Shown: piece by piece, positions 21,704-22,919 of the stretch
Position numbering within the stretch: the first letter of the stretch is position 1
How the letters are laid out: each line of letters opens with the position of its first letter
Assembly: GCA_004557805.1 (NCBI GenBank)
Contig: SFFS01000037.1
Coordinates: 1 to 22,919 of the forward strand
Origin: Clostridiales bacterium
GTDB taxonomy: Bacteria > Bacillota > Clostridia > Christensenellales > Aristaeellaceae
Length of the DNA: 22,919 nt
Reading direction: 5' to 3'
Translations under genes and position numbers: made by a program
The notes under the pieces: generated by a model
What the model was told of the DNA's origin: nothing
Database searches by the model: none
Seen by the model: only the letters and a program-made list of their open reading frames with translations

Positions 21704-21994
21704 GTGTATTTTACTGGTCTGGTCATCGCCGTGTGCACGTTCCTGCTCATCGGCGTGTTCCATCCCATCGTCATCAAGGCGCAGTACCATTTCGGCGACG
21801 GCGTGTGGCCGTTCTTTCTCGTCGCCGGGCTCGCCTTCGTGGCAGCGTCGCTCTTCATTTCCAATTCCATCGTCTCCGCGCTGCTCGGTGCCGTCGGCTG
21901 CTCCTGCTTCTGGAGCATCGGCGAACTGAAGGAGCAGACCAAGCGCGTGGAAAAGGGCTGGTTCCCGGAAAACCCGAAGAGGAAAAAACGGTGA
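21704..21994 (+). CDS. DUF4491 family small membrane protein
   Basis: 96 residues from GTG 21704, chosen because GGAGG at 21691-21695 is eight bases upstream, whereas an earlier GTG at 21689 overlaps that box. The protein matches DUF4491: three hydrophobic segments (about 3-22, 35-55, 57-72), the conserved IGVFHPIVIKAQYHFGDGVWP and a C-terminal CFWSIGELKEQTKRVEKGWF-PENPKR. These are inner-membrane proteins common in Clostridia and Bacteroidetes, with unknown function. It stands alone, divergent from ldhA, and is followed by a long perfect inverted repeat. Confidence 0.9.
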   Translation: MYFTGLVIAVCTFLLIGVFHPIVIKAQYHFGDGVWPFFLVAGLAFVAASLFISNSIVSALLGAVGCSCFWSIGELKEQTKRVEKGWFPENPKRKKR

Positions 21995-22000
21995 GGAACG

Positions 22001-22040
22001 CTGGGGGAACCTTCCTTTAGAAAAAGGAAGGTTCCCCCAG
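22001..22040. repeat. Perfect 18-base inverted repeat, possibly a dispersed element
   Basis: CTGGGGGAACCTTCCTTT (22001-22018) and its exact complement (22023-22040) surround the loop AGAA. It begins seven bases after the DUF4491 stop. It is followed by ACCCCCTCGAAGG rather than by a T-run, so it is not an ordinary terminator, though the hairpin would end or protect the message. The rest of the space up to 22190 contains only a weak stem GCGCGCT/AGCGCGC around a T-run (22096-22119) and no gene that I can support. Confidence 0.65.
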
Positions 22041-22190
22041 ACCCCCTCGAAGGAAATCACTTGGGAGCAGCAAGCAAATGGAGACGCTCGGGCGGGCGCG
22101 CTCCTTTTTTTCAGCGCGCGCGGTCGGTTCGCTATCGTTTGTACAGGCGTTCCCTGTTCTCTGCGCGGCGCTCAATGCATGGGCCGCAGA

Positions 22191-22218
22191 TTTATTTTCC
22201 GCGCTCTGCGCGGGAAAA
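22191..22218. repeat. Intergenic palindromic repeat, copy E (opposite orientation)
   Basis: TTTATTTT, CCGCGC, loop TCT, GCGCGG, GAAAA. The loop TCT is the complement of the AGA loop of copies A and C, so this copy lies in the other orientation. Confidence 0.6.
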
Positions 22219-22235
22219 GCAAAAAACGCATCAAA

Positions 22236-22269
22236 CATGAAAAAGCCGCCGGGTTGCCCCGACGGCTTT
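22236..22269 (-). terminator. Rho-independent terminator of the second flavoprotein gene
   Basis: AAAGCCG-c-CGGG (22242-22253) pairs with CCCG-a-CGGCTTT (22258-22269); on the minus strand the stem is followed by TTTTTC. It is 16 bases after the stop codon of the gene 22919-22286. Confidence 0.8.
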
Positions 22270-22285
22270 CTTTATCCCTTTGGCT

Positions 22286-22919
22286 TTATTTGACGATCGT
22301 TTCGCCGGCGAGCTTGCCGAACACAACCGTATCCACAACCGCGTTGCCGCCGAGGCGGTTCGCGCCGTGGATGCCGCCGGTGACTTCTCCCGCGGCCACC
22401 AGGCCCGGGATCACGTCGCCGTTGGTGTCAAGCACGCGGCATTCGGTGTCGATCTTCACGCCGCCCATCGTGTGATGCAGGCAGGCCTGGCGCGGAGTGG
22501 CGACCCAGGGGCCCTTTTCCAGCTTGGTGGAGAAGAGCGTGCGGCCGAATTCCGGATCGCTGTCGTTTTCAACGCAGGTGTTGAACGCATCGATGGTCGC
22601 CTTCAGCGTTTCGACGTCCATGTTCGCGCCGGCCGCATTCAGCTTTTCAACCAGTTCTTCGAGGGTATCGGCCACGTAGATGTAGCCCTGCTCCTCGAGG
22701 AAGCGGAGGGAGAAGCCGTCGGCGGAAACAGCGGTGTCGATGTCTTCGAAGTCGGCGCCGTCGCCCGATTCAAGGAAGTAGAACATGCCGTCGGTCTGCT
22801 CCAGAGAAGCCAGGCAGATCTGGTCGCGGCGGCCGTCTTCCTGCACGAAGCGCTTGCCTTCCTTGTTGATGAAGATTTCCTGGTCGGTGTGGGACACAAC
22901 GCGCTTGGGGTACTTGGTC
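22286..22919 (-). CDS. Fumarate reductase-like FAD flavoprotein, C-terminal part
   Basis: About 210 residues are visible; the frame runs off the right edge, so the N-terminus with the Rossmann fold is missing. The visible part has RVVSHTDQEIFINKEGKRFVQED, a variable helical cap domain, HHTMGGVKID and the C-terminal IPGLVAAGEVTGGIHGANRLGGNAVVDTVVFG, the full canonical fumarate/succinate-type reductase ending with the substrate-contacting Arg in NRLGGN. It is a paralogue of the gene at 6911-8668, from which it differs in having this canonical motif. It probably reduces a small unsaturated dicarboxylate or related acid; whether it is secreted cannot be seen. Confidence 0.88.
   Translation of the reverse strand, partial: TKYPKRVVSHTDQEIFINKEGKRFVQEDGRRDQICLASLEQTDGMFYFLESGDGADFEDIDTAVSADGFSLRFLEEQGYIYVADTLEELVEKLNAAGANMDVETLKATIDAFNTCVENDSDPEFGRTLFSTKLEKGPWVATPRQACLHHTMGGVKIDTECRVLDTNGDVIPGLVAAGEVTGGIHGANRLGGNAVVDTVVFGKLAGETIVK

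Noticed and set aside
1..22919. CRISPR array, tRNA, rRNA or riboswitch
   Set aside because: No regularly spaced repeats, tRNA-like cloverleaf or recognisable riboswitch core was seen on either strand.

Overview
The window suggests a GC-rich, endospore-forming member of the Bacillota (class Clostridia), probably an uncultured gut or rumen anaerobe. This is inferred from a recognisable spoVT fragment, strong AGGAGG-type ribosome binding sites, several TTG/GTG starts, clostridial-style serine and tyrosine recombinases, a secreted FMN/FAD flavoprotein and a DUF4491 protein. I could not run any search, so the lineage is an inference.

Bases 1 to about 6252 are the right end of an integrated mobile element; its left end lies outside the window. 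It carries a truncated BRO-type phage antirepressor, a type IV AbiE-like toxin-antitoxin pair with its own promoter and terminator, a cysteine-rich gp88-like phage protein, a ribbon-helix-helix protein, a small DUF5659-like protein, an intact tyrosine recombinase, two very small genes and a large serine recombinase. The serine recombinase frame (broken by one +1 frameshift) runs straight into the 3' part of the sporulation regulator gene spoVT, which lacks its first ~30 codons. The natural reading is that the element integrated into spoVT, with the right attachment junction near 6247-6262. This is the main discovery of the window, because excision would rebuild spoVT, as happens for sigK and the skin element.

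Bases 6253-22919 are chromosomal. A secreted flavin reductase (6911-8668, minus) lies divergent to an AraC-family regulator (8842-9801). Next comes a carbohydrate module on the plus strand: a GntR/LacI-type regulator, solute-binding protein, TIM-barrel sugar isomerase/epimerase and two sugar permeases (10165-15241), with no ATPase of its own. Convergent to it is a second ABC importer on the minus strand (solute-binding protein, ATPase, fused double permease; 19722 down to 15514) of the ferric-iron/spermidine/phosphonate type. Then follow a secreted protein of unknown function, an LdhA-type D-lactate dehydrogenase, a DUF4491 membrane protein, and the C-terminal part of a second fumarate-reductase-like flavoprotein at the right edge.

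Five copies of a short palindromic repeat (T-run, CCGCGC-NNN-GCGCGG core, A-run) sit only in the intergenic spaces of the chromosomal part. Both solute-binding-protein genes are followed by a strong hairpin inside their operon, which probably gives them higher expression than the downstream transport genes.
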